A stretch of 64,000 bases of DNA, taken from positions 62,001 to 126,000 of the forward strand of contig CAVIQL010000002.1 in assembly GCA_963644855.1 (NCBI GenBank), written 5' to 3'. Below the pieces are notes generated by a model, which was not told the DNA's origin, made no database searches, and saw only the letters and a list, made by a program, of their open reading frames with translations. This document shows positions 1-8,674 of the stretch, in pieces (the stretch's first letter is position 1; each line of letters opens with the position of its first letter). A program made the position numbers and the translations under genes. Source of the stretch: UBA6398 sp963644855. GTDB lineage: Bacteria; Bacteroidota; Bacteroidia; Bacteroidales; Bacteroidaceae.

Positions 1-2
1 AA

Positions 3-752
3 AAGGTAACAGAAAACGACATTGCGCGGCAGTTGTCGAAAACCGAGTTGCCCATAGAGCTTGTGCCGGTCAAGATACGCGGGCAGAGGTATAAAAACAC
101 GCCTCAGGAGCACATGGACGCCTTTTATCGTAACTTCGACGAACTGGCTTCGCGGCAATACGAGGGCATGATAGTTACCGGAGCACCGGTGGAGAGAATA
201 GAGTTTGAGGAAGTGAGATACTGGAAAGAGCTGACGGAGATTTTTGACTGGTCGCGCACAGAGATAGGTTCGGCGGTGTATCTTTGCTGGGGCGCACAGG
301 TGGGACTTTACCACCACTACCACGTAAAGAAATATGCGTTGGAGAAAAAACTCTTCGGAGTGTATGAACAAAAACTGATGAAACAGCATCTTCCTATATT
401 CCGAAATATTCCAGAACGGTTTAATATGCCCCACAGTAGGTATACCGAAGTGAGGAGAAGCGACATCGACCAGGTGGAAGACCTTGAAATCTTTGCCGAG
501 GGCGCAGAGTCGGGCGTTGGTATAGTAAAACCGAAAAACCGAAGCGAGTTTTTCGTGATGGGACACCTGGAATACTCCCCCACCACTCTCGACACCGAAT
601 ATCGCAGAGACCTTGGTAGAGGAATGGAAATCGACCCGCCCGAAAACTATTACGTTGAAAACAATCCGGCAATGGGCATCAACGATTCGTGGCGCGGAGC
701 TGCCGACGCGTTCTACTCGAATTGGCTGAACTATTACGTAAACAAAAAATGA
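3..752 (+). CDS. metA: Homoserine O-acetyltransferase (MetA family), 5' end missing
   Basis: Activates homoserine by O-acylation, the first committed step of methionine synthesis in the cytosol. The frame is open to the left edge of the window, so the N-terminus (roughly 50 residues by comparison with the usual 300-residue family) lies upstream. Visible MetA landmarks are RNTPQEH-like KNTPQEH, VTGAP, the nucleophile motif LCWGAQ, PHSRY and the GHLEYS His/Glu pair. The residue after VTGAPV is Glu; in characterised MetA enzymes Glu here goes with acetyl-CoA use and Gly with succinyl-CoA, so I infer acetyl specificity. The stop overlaps the next ATG by four bases. A metY-type gene at 18193-19476 would use the product. 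Confidence 0.93.
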   Translation, partial: KVTENDIARQLSKTELPIELVPVKIRGQRYKNTPQEHMDAFYRNFDELASRQYEGMIVTGAPVERIEFEEVRYWKELTEIFDWSRTEIGSAVYLCWGAQVGLYHHYHVKKYALEKKLFGVYEQKLMKQHLPIFRNIPERFNMPHSRYTEVRRSDIDQVEDLEIFAEGAESGVGIVKPKNRSEFFVMGHLEYSPTTLDTEYRRDLGRGMEIDPPENYYVENNPAMGINDSWRGAADAFYSNWLNYYVNKK

Positions 753-2563
753 ACAACCCATCACCGCGCAAAATCGAACTGCTCTCGCCCGCCCGCAATG
801 CCGACATCGGGATAGCAGCAATCACCCACGGAGCCGACGCAGTGTATATCGGCGCGCCGAAGTTTGGCGCGCGCGAAGCGGCAGCCAACAGCATCGACGA
901 CATAAGGCGACTCGCCGACACGGCACACGTTTACGGCGCAAAGGTTTACGCTACTCTCAATACCATTCTCTATAACGACGAACTCGAAGAGGCACATCGC
1001 ATTGCCCACGAGCTATATGACGCAGGCGTTGACGCTTTGCTTATTCAAGACGCGGCACTCCTTGGCAACGACATGCCGCCTATTCCGCTCCATGCCAGCA
1101 CTCAATGCGACAATCGCACTCCCGAGAAAATCCAAAGGCTTTTTGACGAAGGTTTCGACACGGCTGTTTTGGCGCGCGAGCTTTCAATCGAAGAAATAAA
1201 GGCGATACATCGTGAATGTCCCGCAATGCGGCTCGAAGCTTTCGTACATGGCGCGCTCTGTGTGAGTTATAGCGGACGATGTTATGCCTCGCAATTTTGT
1301 TTTAACCGCAGCGCAAACCGCGGAGAGTGCGCACAGTTTTGCCGACTGCCCTTTGACCTTGAAACCGAAAACGGACAAAAAATTCTGAAACAGAAACATC
1401 TGCTTTCGCTTCGCGACCTCAACCGCACGGAATGGCTCGAAAATTTGCTCGATGCGGGTGTGAGTTCGCTGAAAATCGAAGGACGGTTAAAAGATGCGGA
1501 ATACGTAAAAAACATAACCGCCTGGTATCGCACCAAGCTCGACGAAATTCTTGCAAGACGCCCGGAGTTTGTGCGCGCATCGGCTGGAAAAACCACACTG
1601 ACGTTTAATCCCAAGCCCGAAAAGAGTTTTAATCGCGGGTTTACCGACTATTTTATGAACGGAAGGACTATGCGCCTCGCTTGTCCGGCTACTCCTAAAA
1701 GCATTGGCGAACCTGTGGGAGAAATTCGCGAATGTGGTGCGCGCTATATCATAGTTTCGGGGCACAAGAAGTTTAACAACGGCGACGGGCTGTGCTATTT
1801 TAACGACAATGACGAACTTCGCGGTTTCAGGGTGAACCGTGCGGAGGGCAGCAAGCTATTTCCCGCCGCCATGCCGCAGGATATTCACAACCATACGCCG
1901 CTTTTTCGCAACCACGACGAACAGTTTTCGCAACTGCTCGCCAAACCGTCAGCCGAAAGGCGCATGAAACTGGACTTCAACCTCACATTAAAGGACGGAG
2001 GCTTTGTGTTGACCGGCACAGACGAGTTGCAGCGACGGGGAGAAGCCACAATAGATTTCCCACACGAGAAAGCGCGCAAACCACAACGCGAGAATATCGT
2101 GGCACAACTGTCGAAACTCGGCGGTACTCCTTTTTGTATTGGCGAAACGGCGATAGCCGACGAAGAACTCTTCATTCCGTCGTCCCTGCTTGCCGAAGCG
2201 CGGCGCAAGGTAACCGATGCCATTGTGGCGGAAAGCCGCAAGCGACAAACGCCAAGCGTGAAGCTACAAACGGTGAGCATAAACGAAAACCCCGACTACT
2301 CATATAATATAGCCAACAAGGCTGCCGAGGATTTCTATAAGCGTTGCGGCGCAACCAAGGTGGCACCTGCGTGGGAAATAAAGCCACCAACCGATGCACC
2401 AATCATGACATGCCGCTATTGTTTGCGCCACGAAATAGGAATGTGTCTGAAAAAAAAGGGCAGCGACCGCTCCTATCTGTTCCTAAGATTGGGCGACGGA
2501 CGGCGGTTTCGCCTTGATTTCGATTGCAAAAGCTGCATCATGAAGATTTATGCCGAAAAATAA
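749..2563 (+). CDS. Peptidase U32 family protein, RlhA/TrhP-like RNA hydroxylation factor
   Basis: Product of 604 aa in the U32 family, whose characterised bacterial members (RlhA, TrhP) hydroxylate 23S rRNA or tRNA and are not known as proteases. The N-terminal region has the family's LLSPARN and GADAVYIG motifs. A cysteine-rich stretch at about residues 171-198 (C171, C178, C184, C194, C198) matches the family metal/Fe-S region, and a C-terminal cysteine cluster (CRYC..., DCKSC) follows. The length suits the longer RlhA-type members. The ATG at 749 overlaps the metA stop and fits the family start; an in-frame upstream Met exists but lies within metA. RlhA versus TrhP function is not resolved. 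Confidence 0.85.
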   Translation: MNNPSPRKIELLSPARNADIGIAAITHGADAVYIGAPKFGAREAAANSIDDIRRLADTAHVYGAKVYATLNTILYNDELEEAHRIAHELYDAGVDALLIQDAALLGNDMPPIPLHASTQCDNRTPEKIQRLFDEGFDTAVLARELSIEEIKAIHRECPAMRLEAFVHGALCVSYSGRCYASQFCFNRSANRGECAQFCRLPFDLETENGQKILKQKHLLSLRDLNRTEWLENLLDAGVSSLKIEGRLKDAEYVKNITAWYRTKLDEILARRPEFVRASAGKTTLTFNPKPEKSFNRGFTDYFMNGRTMRLACPATPKSIGEPVGEIRECGARYIIVSGHKKFNNGDGLCYFNDNDELRGFRVNRAEGSKLFPAAMPQDIHNHTPLFRNHDEQFSQLLAKPSAERRMKLDFNLTLKDGGFVLTGTDELQRRGEATIDFPHEKARKPQRENIVAQLSKLGGTPFCIGETAIADEELFIPSSLLAEARRKVTDAIVAESRKRQTPSVKLQTVSINENPDYSYNIANKAAEDFYKRCGATKVAPAWEIKPPTDAPIMTCRYCLRHEIGMCLKKKGSDRSYLFLRLGDGRRFRLDFDCKSCIMKIYAEK

Positions 2564-3545
2564 ACATTTGATTCGCCTTGTAATTATTGCGGCAACGCTT
2601 CTGGTTGTCGCAGGGTGTGAATATCCGCGCCCCAAGGTGGATTTGAAATGGGACTATACCCCTCGTCAGCGCGACTCTATCGAGTTTTCCTACACACACC
2701 ACTACACAGAAAATTTTAATTTCAAGGTAACGGTCGATAGCCTCCTGCTTTTGCCGCAATCGCCTGCCGACCTCATGGAATCGCTTGGCGACACGGCGTG
2801 GGTGTATAGGGACGATTGCGTGGTGGTGGCTGACATTGCAAAAGCAACTACCGACACCGTTGACAGCATGTGGATTAAAATTGCCCGCGATCAGTATACC
2901 ATAGGTTGGCTACGCGAGAAGGATTTAATGAAAAGCGTTGTGCCCGACGATCCAATCTCTGAATTTATCCACGCATTCGGAAACCGCCGCACAGTGGCGC
3001 TTTGCTGCGTGGCGATAATAGCCGTGGCTGTGGTGTTGATGCGAATTATTCGCCGCAAGAAGGCAAAAATCGTTCACTTCAACGATATCGACAGCATTTA
3101 TCCCCCTTTGCTTTGCGTGAATGTGGCTGTGGTGGCAATGGTATATGCGTCGATACAGCATTTTGTGCCGCAAACGTGGCAAGAATATTACTTTCACCCC
3201 ACCCTAAATCCGTTTATCGTGCCCCCGATACTCGCTCTTATGATTACGGGAGTGTGGTCTATGATTTTGCTTATGCTTGCCTCTGCCGACGATGCGCGCC
3301 ACAAAATGGGCAAGAGCGACGCCGTGCCCTACCTTGTTTCGCTTGGGGGAATGATGATGGTGGTTTATTTGGTTTTTGCCGTTTCAACGATGATTTATAT
3401 CGGCTACGCGCTGTTTGTGGTCTATATTGTTTTTGCCTTTAAGGAATATCGCAAAAAGCGAATGTACAAATATATTTGCGGAAGGTGCGGGCACAAACTC
3501 CGACATAAGGGAACGTGTCCGTTTTGCGGTGCAAAAAACGTGTGA
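2550..3545 (+). CDS. Membrane lipoprotein with C-terminal zinc ribbon
   Basis: Product of 331 aa. An N-terminal lipoprotein signal has its lipobox Cys at residue 23 (VVAGC). An extracytoplasmic segment of about 120 residues follows, then four or five membrane helices between about 148 and 300. The tail is a zinc ribbon with two CxxC pairs (C310/C313 and C323/C326). The start overlaps the U32 gene by 14 bases, which suggests translational coupling. Function unknown; no catalytic motif is visible. A phased repeat array begins directly after the stop codon. Confidence 0.75.
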   Translation: MPKNKHLIRLVIIAATLLVVAGCEYPRPKVDLKWDYTPRQRDSIEFSYTHHYTENFNFKVTVDSLLLLPQSPADLMESLGDTAWVYRDDCVVVADIAKATTDTVDSMWIKIARDQYTIGWLREKDLMKSVVPDDPISEFIHAFGNRRTVALCCVAIIAVAVVLMRIIRRKKAKIVHFNDIDSIYPPLLCVNVAVVAMVYASIQHFVPQTWQEYYFHPTLNPFIVPPILALMITGVWSMILLMLASADDARHKMGKSDAVPYLVSLGGMMMVVYLVFAVSTMIYIGYALFVVYIVFAFKEYRKKRMYKYICGRCGHKLRHKGTCPFCGAKNV

Positions 3546-3563
3546 ACCGCCTTGTTTCACGCC

Positions 3564-3794
3564 CCACATTTGATGTCGTAAAAAACATACGGGATATTGC
3601 AAAAATAATGTCTGATATTATTTAAACAAAGTCCGATATTATTTAAAAAAGGTCTGACATTAGAAAACGCGGTTTTTACATCGTTTTTACGGCGTCAGAT
3701 ATCGTAAAAATCAGATGCGTCGGAATTCAGATTTGAGGGCTTGGAATTCAAATTAGGTGCGGCGTATTTTCTACGATATGCCTCGCAATTTTGG
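3564..3794. repeat. Phased 21-bp repeat array (locus 1, long composite form)
   Basis: Eleven consecutive 21-bp blocks fill the convergent gap between the zinc-ribbon lipoprotein and coaE. Blocks at 3606, 3627 and 3648 have the AATGTCTGATATT-type core. Blocks at 3711 and 3732 are the reverse complement of the TTCCGACGCATCT and TTCCAAGCC cores seen at 13658-13720. In reverse orientation the locus aligns along most of its length with the arrays at 13616 and 16338, so it is a dispersed element of about 200 bp. No gene is visible in this 309-bp gap. Confidence 0.85.
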
Positions 3795-3854
3795 GCATAT
3801 CAAACACTGTGATTTTCAAACGCCAAAGAAAAGGGGAAACAGCCTACGAAAAAC

Positions 3855-4454
3855 CTACTGCATGCGCTGCCGCATAGCTGCCAAGGCTTGGATAATTTGC
3901 GCTTTAAGGTCCTGGCAGCCATCGTTGTATATCATGTAATCGGCACGTCGCATCTTGTCTTGCTCCGAAAGCTGCATGCCAATCCATTTCCTCACGGTTT
4001 GTTCGGGAATACCGTCGCGCTGCATCACACGCTGCACCCTCAAATCCTCGGGCGCGGAAACAAGCAACGAGAAATCAACCTCGTTGTCGAAACAAGCCTC
4101 ATAGAGCAGCGCACACTCCATGAAGACAATCTCAGAAGTCTGGTCATCAGCCCATTCCCGCCACCTAAGCCTAACGCAAGGGTGAACCTCGCCGTCGAAA
4201 AGGGCTGCATTTTGGGGAGAACTGTGAAGAAATCTTCGGATAACAGGTTTGTTTAACGCTCCGTCGGCACGAAAAACGTCGGGCGACACTAATGCTCTGA
4301 GCCGCGAGCGCAATGCTTCGTTGTGCAACATTTCGTTGCGTGCCGACGTGTCGGTATCGAAAACCGGAAACCCCTCGCGTTTCAGAATATCACAGACATA
4401 GCTTTTGCCACTGCCTATACCGCCGGTAATTCCAACCCTTATCCTGCCGCCCAT
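3855..4454 (-). CDS. coaE: Dephospho-CoA kinase
   Basis: Phosphorylates dephospho-CoA, the last step of coenzyme A synthesis. The 199-aa product has the P-loop GITGGIGSGKS at about residues 8-18, the D-T-D segment of the CoaE fold and R-rich lid residues (QRVMQRDG). I chose the ATG at 4454, which gives the usual CoaE length and starts just before the P-loop. An in-frame ATG at 4487 would overlap ybbR. The start lies one base after the ybbR stop, so it is the last gene of the nusB-yajC-ybbR-coaE run. Confidence 0.93.
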   Translation of the reverse strand: MGGRIRVGITGGIGSGKSYVCDILKREGFPVFDTDTSARNEMLHNEALRSRLRALVSPDVFRADGALNKPVIRRFLHSSPQNAALFDGEVHPCVRLRWREWADDQTSEIVFMECALLYEACFDNEVDFSLLVSAPEDLRVQRVMQRDGIPEQTVRKWIGMQLSEQDKMRRADYMIYNDGCQDLKAQIIQALAAMRQRMQ

Positions 4455-4455
4455 A

Positions 4456-5442
4456 TCACTCCGACGACAAAATATCTTCGATAACAAACTCCACCTCGGC
4501 GGGCGAAATTCTCACATGCGAAGCACCGTTGGGAATAGTCTTCAACTTGGGCACAAACTTGCCCGTGGTGTTGTCGAGAAGTTCGTCGTAGCTCACCACT
4601 ATAACGAAGTTGTCGGCATTTATAGTGTTGTATTTCGACGCACCAACCTGAAACGTTACGTTGACCTTGGGCGGGAATGTGCGCAAAATCTTTGTTGCGG
4701 GAAAATTGACCATCTCCACGGGCACTTGAACGGTTTTCTCCGTAATCATGTCAACATATGCTTTGGCTTTGATTTGAGATGGTATGAATTTTGCGCCCCT
4801 TACGCCGTGAACGGGCACTACAAATTCGGTGTCGGTACGCAAATCGTTCACCTCGAAAGCCGTGGTGTATGCCGCAGATATGGTGTCGAGCACACTTTGC
4901 AGGGCGTAAACGCTCACAGAGTCGGGAATAACCGAAACACTCGATACACGCATTTGTCCACCCGCCTTGAAATGTCCGCGAAGCCTCACCGGAACGCGCT
5001 TGTATGCCCCGTAGTTGTAATAATATTCGAGCGTGTCGGGACGATAAGAGCTGATGTGGGTAGAAGACGAGAGTTGTTTTGAAACTTGCTTTATCAACTC
5101 GCGCGTAAGTATGGTAACGTGTCCGCTGCGTTGGTCGTATTGCGAAAAATCTATGACCACGGGCGAAAAATCCACCAAATAGCGATACTGCAAAAGCATC
5201 GAGCCGTGGTCTTTGAGCATTACGCGCATTTTTTCCTGCGGCGGCGAAGTAACCACAACCCTTTCGGGCACGTTGGTAAGGCGCACCGGAATTTCAAACT
5301 CCATTTCGTAGCTTGAACTAAGGTTTTGGAAAAGCCAGAAACAGGTAGAAAGGGCTACAAAAAACAAGAACTTAAGGAACTGCTTGTTCCAAAATCTGGC
5401 AAACAGTCTCCTTAAGTTTTTTCCGTGTATTTTGATTTTCAT
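4456..5442 (-). CDS. YbbR-like domain protein (CdaR-type)
   Basis: Product of 328 aa with a short basic N-terminus, one membrane helix at about residues 22-40 and an extracytoplasmic chain of YbbR-type beta modules. In other bacteria YbbR proteins partner membrane diadenylate cyclases, but no cyclase gene is in this window. Position directly before coaE is common in Bacteroidales. A phased repeat array fills the 252-bp spacer between this gene and yajC, so it would be part of any shared transcript. Confidence 0.82.
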   Translation of the reverse strand: MKIKIHGKNLRRLFARFWNKQFLKFLFFVALSTCFWLFQNLSSSYEMEFEIPVRLTNVPERVVVTSPPQEKMRVMLKDHGSMLLQYRYLVDFSPVVIDFSQYDQRSGHVTILTRELIKQVSKQLSSSTHISSYRPDTLEYYYNYGAYKRVPVRLRGHFKAGGQMRVSSVSVIPDSVSVYALQSVLDTISAAYTTAFEVNDLRTDTEFVVPVHGVRGAKFIPSQIKAKAYVDMITEKTVQVPVEMVNFPATKILRTFPPKVNVTFQVGASKYNTINADNFVIVVSYDELLDNTTGKFVPKLKTIPNGASHVRISPAEVEFVIEDILSSE

Positions 5443-5525
5443 CGCAACCGATATTCACCGCCCGCCTTGCGTGGGTGTGCGGTTTATAATGCGCGTGGGA
5501 AACAGGGCGTGCCTTATGAGAGGGG

Positions 5526-5655
5526 CATTGCGGAGTGTCGTGAAAACGACATGCCTTTTCGTAAAAACGATATCGGATATTTTTCAAACAATACCAGATA
5601 TATTTTAAAAAACACCGGACATTGTTCAAACAATATGCCTTGTAGTTTTTACAGC
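5526..5655. repeat. Phased 21-bp repeat array (locus 2)
   Basis: Six in-phase 21-bp blocks occupy the yajC-ybbR spacer. Cores include GATATCGGATATT (5568), AATACCAGATATA (5589) and AACACCGGACATT (5610), with spacers TTTCAAA, TTTTAAA and GTTCAAA. Blocks to the left end in GTAAAAA or GTGAAAA. This copy is more diverged in the cores than most, but the phase is exact. Confidence 0.75.
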
Positions 5656-5694
5656 GTGCCCAATAGTTGGGGCGGCAGCCCTTGCGAGCAGAAT

Positions 5695-6024
5695 TTAGCG
5701 CGTTTGCTGTGTGGCAGCAGCGTTTGCAAAAATGTGGGTTTTCTCTACCTTAATCTTAACATCGCGTGCAATTTCGAGCACCACGGTATTCTTTACGTCG
5801 TCAATCTCTTTGATAGTTCCGTGAACGCCTCCGTAGGTTACTACTTCCATTCCCGGTTCAAGAGAATTGCGGAACTTTTGTATTTCCTTCTGTTTTTTCT
5901 GCTGCGGACGTATCATGAAGAAATACATGATTGCGAAAATTGCCACAATCATTATAAGGAAAGTGGCATCGAAACCTCCTTGTCCTTGCGGAGCTGCTTG
6001 AAGGATTGAAATCATTTGAGTCAT
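5695..6024 (-). CDS. yajC: Preprotein translocase subunit YajC
   Basis: Product of 109 aa, the normal YajC size. One membrane helix at about residues 22-40 is followed by the family motif FFMIRPQQKKQKE and a small cytosolic domain with the GDxV/GGVHG-type segment (VVTYGGVHGTI). It is an accessory subunit associated with SecDF and SecYEG in protein export. It lies 64 bp downstream of nusB, as in many Bacteroidales. Confidence 0.95.
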   Translation of the reverse strand: MTQMISILQAAPQGQGGFDATFLIMIVAIFAIMYFFMIRPQQKKQKEIQKFRNSLEPGMEVVTYGGVHGTIKEIDDVKNTVVLEIARDVKIKVEKTHIFANAAATQQTR

Positions 6025-6088
6025 TTTCTTAGATGTTAGTTATTGTTGATATTATATATGTTGCGTTATTTGTGCCACACGTTGCGGG

Positions 6089-7009
6089 TTATTTCATTAG
6101 GGTTCCTTCGTTGCGGAGTTTCTTTACCACAAAATCGAGAAGCCCGTTGATGTAGACATAACTCTTGGGTGTGCTGTAAACCTTGGACAGTTCCAAATAT
6201 TCATTGATTGAAACTGTGGCGGGAATGGTAGGGAAATTCAAGATTTCGGCAATTGCTATCTGCATAATCACTACATCCATCAACGCCATGCGTGATAGTT
6301 GCCAATTCTTAGCGTTTGCATCGATAATGTTGCGGTATTCCTCTTCGTTTGCCAGGGTTTCGTGAATTAATTTTATGGCAAATTGTCGATCTTCGTCGTT
6401 ATCGTATTCGGGAAGCAGTTCCTGGTCGGCGCCATTCGCCTCTTCAAACCGTTTGATAGTCTTGATAACAAATGTATCTACTATCTCGCGGTCGTCGTTC
6501 CAGTAAAGGCTTTTTTCTTCGAAGAGACTGTCGATATCTTCACAGGGAACAAAGCAAGCCTTGTAGGCTCTGCGCCAAAATGTGCGGTCGTCGTCATACT
6601 CAGGCTTTTTAAGACTCATGTATTCACGGAAAGCGTCGCTCTCCTTTACGGCCTTGTAGAGTTTTTTTACGAGAACTTCGTCCATTATATCGGCTCCCGC
6701 ATTTTTTGCAAAGTCGATGAGCATTTTGTTCTCCACCAATTGTTTTGCAAAGCGGTTGTCGGCAAACCGTGTATCGATATCCATGTCAAGATGCAGGCGT
6801 TTTGCGCGGTTTTGCTGCACTTCGGTGTCTTTCACTCCGTATTCGTAGACTTTGCCAATGAGCATCAGCAAATAACGGTACATATCGTATGATTTTGAAA
6901 GGCTGAACAACAATTCCTTCTCGGTAGACGCAATTGTCTTGTCGGAATTCTGATAATAGGAATATACTAATTGAACGATTTTTATACGTATTAAATCTCG
7001 ATTTATCAT
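6089..7009 (-). CDS. nusB: Transcription antitermination factor NusB, long Bacteroidota form
   Basis: NusB binds boxA RNA with S10 (NusE) during rRNA antitermination. The 306-aa product is about twice the size of the E. coli protein, as is usual in Bacteroidota. The NusB fold is clearest in the C-terminal third (ALMDVVIMQIAIAEI, then PATVSINEYLELSKVY). The N-terminus MINRDLIRIKIVQLVYSYYQ is typical, so I start at 7009; an upstream in-frame Met at 7057 falls in the promoter region. First gene of the operon leading to yajC, ybbR and coaE. Confidence 0.92.
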   Translation of the reverse strand: MINRDLIRIKIVQLVYSYYQNSDKTIASTEKELLFSLSKSYDMYRYLLMLIGKVYEYGVKDTEVQQNRAKRLHLDMDIDTRFADNRFAKQLVENKMLIDFAKNAGADIMDEVLVKKLYKAVKESDAFREYMSLKKPEYDDDRTFWRRAYKACFVPCEDIDSLFEEKSLYWNDDREIVDTFVIKTIKRFEEANGADQELLPEYDNDEDRQFAIKLIHETLANEEEYRNIIDANAKNWQLSRMALMDVVIMQIAIAEILNFPTIPATVSINEYLELSKVYSTPKSYVYINGLLDFVVKKLRNEGTLMK

Positions 7010-7054
7010 AACGGGTTTCTCTTCAATACGGCATTGTTGCTTTTGCCGCAGATG

Positions 7055-7062
7055 CAAATATA
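7055..7062 (-). promoter_or_regulatory. Bacteroidota -7 box for nusB operon
   Basis: TATATTTG on the minus strand, 45 bases before the chosen nusB ATG. It rules out the in-frame Met at 7057 as the start. Confidence 0.5.
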
Positions 7063-7301
7063 AAAAAAAACGATGTTAGAAAAGCGGCTTGCGCTACTTT
7101 TTAATTTACAAATGCAAGAAAATGTGCCTTTATGGGCTTTTTATCTTTACAAATTCGCAAAAATCGGCTGCCGTGCCTTGTTGGGAGAGTGGTTTGGGGT
7201 GCCGAAAAAACCATATGGCTTAGAGTTTTTATGGTATCGCGAAAGCCAAAAACACTATGCTTCGCCAAGGGTGCGGCATAGGCTATGCGCAAGAATTTGC
7301 C

Positions 7302-7309
7302 TAACTTTG
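7302..7309 (+). promoter_or_regulatory. Bacteroidota -7 box for MmcQ-like gene
   Basis: TAACTTTG with 25 bases between its final G and the ATG at 7335. Exactly the same spacing occurs before 29069, 37160, 63831 and, on the minus strand, before 45069. Confidence 0.65.
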
Positions 7310-7334
7310 CGAAGACATTAAACCGTCGACAACA

Positions 7335-7703
7335 ATGAACATCGAATCACTGAGAGACTATTGTCTGTCGCTGCCGCTGGTAACCGAGGACTTCCCTTTC
7401 GACGAAACCACCTTGGTGTTCCGCATATCGGGCAAAATTTTTGCTATGATAAACCTGGAACGCCCCGAATGGGTTTCGCTGAAATGCAATCCCGACTACG
7501 CGCTCGTTTTGCGCGACAGCCATGACGAAATAACGGGAGCCTGGCACATGAACAAGAAATATTGGAACTACGTGAACCTTGAAGGGAAGCTCGAGAACGC
7601 ATTTATACAAGGACTTGTGCGCCATAGCTACAGCGAGGTGGTGAAGAAACTGCCGCGCAAGGAACGCTTGGCAAACGAAATCCTCACCACCATACACGAA
7701 TAG
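7335..7703 (+). CDS. MmcQ/YjbR family protein
   Basis: Product of 122 aa in the MmcQ/YjbR (CyaY-like fold) family. Family marks are the N-terminal SLPLVTEDFPFDETTLVFRI segment, KCNPDYA and the C-terminal WNYVNLEG..HSYSEVVKKLP region. Members are often annotated as DNA-binding, but the physiological role is not established. It is a single gene, convergent with the DUF3298 lipoprotein with only 37 bp between them. Confidence 0.85.
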   Translation: MNIESLRDYCLSLPLVTEDFPFDETTLVFRISGKIFAMINLERPEWVSLKCNPDYALVLRDSHDEITGAWHMNKKYWNYVNLEGKLENAFIQGLVRHSYSEVVKKLPRKERLANEILTTIHE

Positions 7704-7740
7704 CCTTAGAGCATTGCCCTAACGCCATGCCGCAACGCCG

Positions 7741-8601
7741 TTATTTCAGGAAAGGCGCGGCAATTGCCTTGGCCTCGTCGGTAAGCCAGGGAGCAATCTC
7801 ACTATACGGCACAGTAAACGACGGGTGTCCCGCAGCATAGGGCGCAATCTCGTATTGCTGGTAAACAAAAGCCACGCCCGCGGGAGTGAAATAGGGCTTG
7901 GTTACAGGAAGCGGGATAATGTTGTTATCAATAAAGAGATAATCCGTAACATTCTTCTCGTTAATAGTATTATCATACTCCACCATAAATTTTGCAACGT
8001 ATTTGCGCAATATGGTTTGAAGTTCCTTTACCTTAACAGTGTCGACAGGATAGCCCAAAACGTGTCCGTCGGCTTTGCTGAACGTTACCATATCAACGAT
8101 ATCCGTTCCGTGGGCTCCGCCAAAGTATATATAATTGTTCACAGTATAACTTACGAACGTCAAAGTATCACAACACAATTTTATATCGGTATAGTGTACA
8201 AACGGTGCGGGGACTGGTGGTATACTCTCTTCGCTATGAAGTTTCACAGCCTCCTTCTTGTAAGCCTCGCAATAGTATGCCAAAAGAGCTTTGCCGTCTT
8301 TCATATCGCCATTATACAAAGGATTTTCGGCAACAGGCTTTCCATTCTCGTCGAGTTCCATAAAACCGTTGTGTAAAGTGTTGTTGATATACGCTCTAAT
8401 CGAATCAACCACTTCACTCTTGCCTTCCAGGGGATAATCCACGCTTATCTTTACGTCGGCAACCTTGTTGGAATCACTCTTAACGCAGATGCTGTCGGTA
8501 ACAATAGCCTTGCTTTCTTCCTTGCAAGCCGACAAACCCAAAAACAAAGCCATTGCAATAGCTACAATAGCTGCATTGAAAAAAATCTTTCTTACTTTCA
8601 T
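7741..8601 (-). CDS. DUF3298/DUF4163 (RsiV-like) lipoprotein
   Basis: Product of 286 aa with a lipoprotein signal (LGLSAC, Cys at residue 26). The C-terminal third has the DUF3298 pattern: YFGGAHG, then YQQYEIAPYAAG and the SFTVPYSEI end. The domain is also found in the extracellular part of the anti-sigma factor RsiV, where it binds lysozyme, but this protein has no anti-sigma domain. Likely anchored in the envelope facing the periplasm or outside; function unknown. Confidence 0.8.
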   Translation of the reverse strand: MKVRKIFFNAAIVAIAMALFLGLSACKEESKAIVTDSICVKSDSNKVADVKISVDYPLEGKSEVVDSIRAYINNTLHNGFMELDENGKPVAENPLYNGDMKDGKALLAYYCEAYKKEAVKLHSEESIPPVPAPFVHYTDIKLCCDTLTFVSYTVNNYIYFGGAHGTDIVDMVTFSKADGHVLGYPVDTVKVKELQTILRKYVAKFMVEYDNTINEKNVTDYLFIDNNIIPLPVTKPYFTPAGVAFVYQQYEIAPYAAGHPSFTVPYSEIAPWLTDEAKAIAAPFLK

Positions 8602-8674
8602 GTCTATAAGTATTTGAATGTATTTGTGTAAACGTATTAGTATCCGCCCTTGGCATATGGCGGAAAACTTTGCT

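Larger units (their letters stand above)
7010..7334. other. Divergent intergenic region, nusB / MmcQ-like gene
   Basis: A 325-bp gap holding promoters for both flanking genes: a minus-strand TATATTTG at 7055-7062 and a plus-strand TAACTTTG at 7302-7309. Between them, at about 7191-7253, are three 21-bp blocks with spacers ending in AAAAA, TTTTT and CCAAAA and a CCATATGGC motif. They may be a decayed relative of the phased arrays. The short open frame across 7073-7321 has no recognisable product and is not called. Confidence 0.5.

Noticed and set aside
5425..6009. Plus-strand open frame of 194 aa over yajC and the array
   Set aside because: It is antisense to yajC and array 2; the composition is not protein-like and no homolog is recognisable.
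7073..7321. Possible 82-aa protein in the nusB/MmcQ gap
   Set aside because: No recognisable domain, no suitable start signal and it overlaps promoter elements and a decayed array-like stretch.
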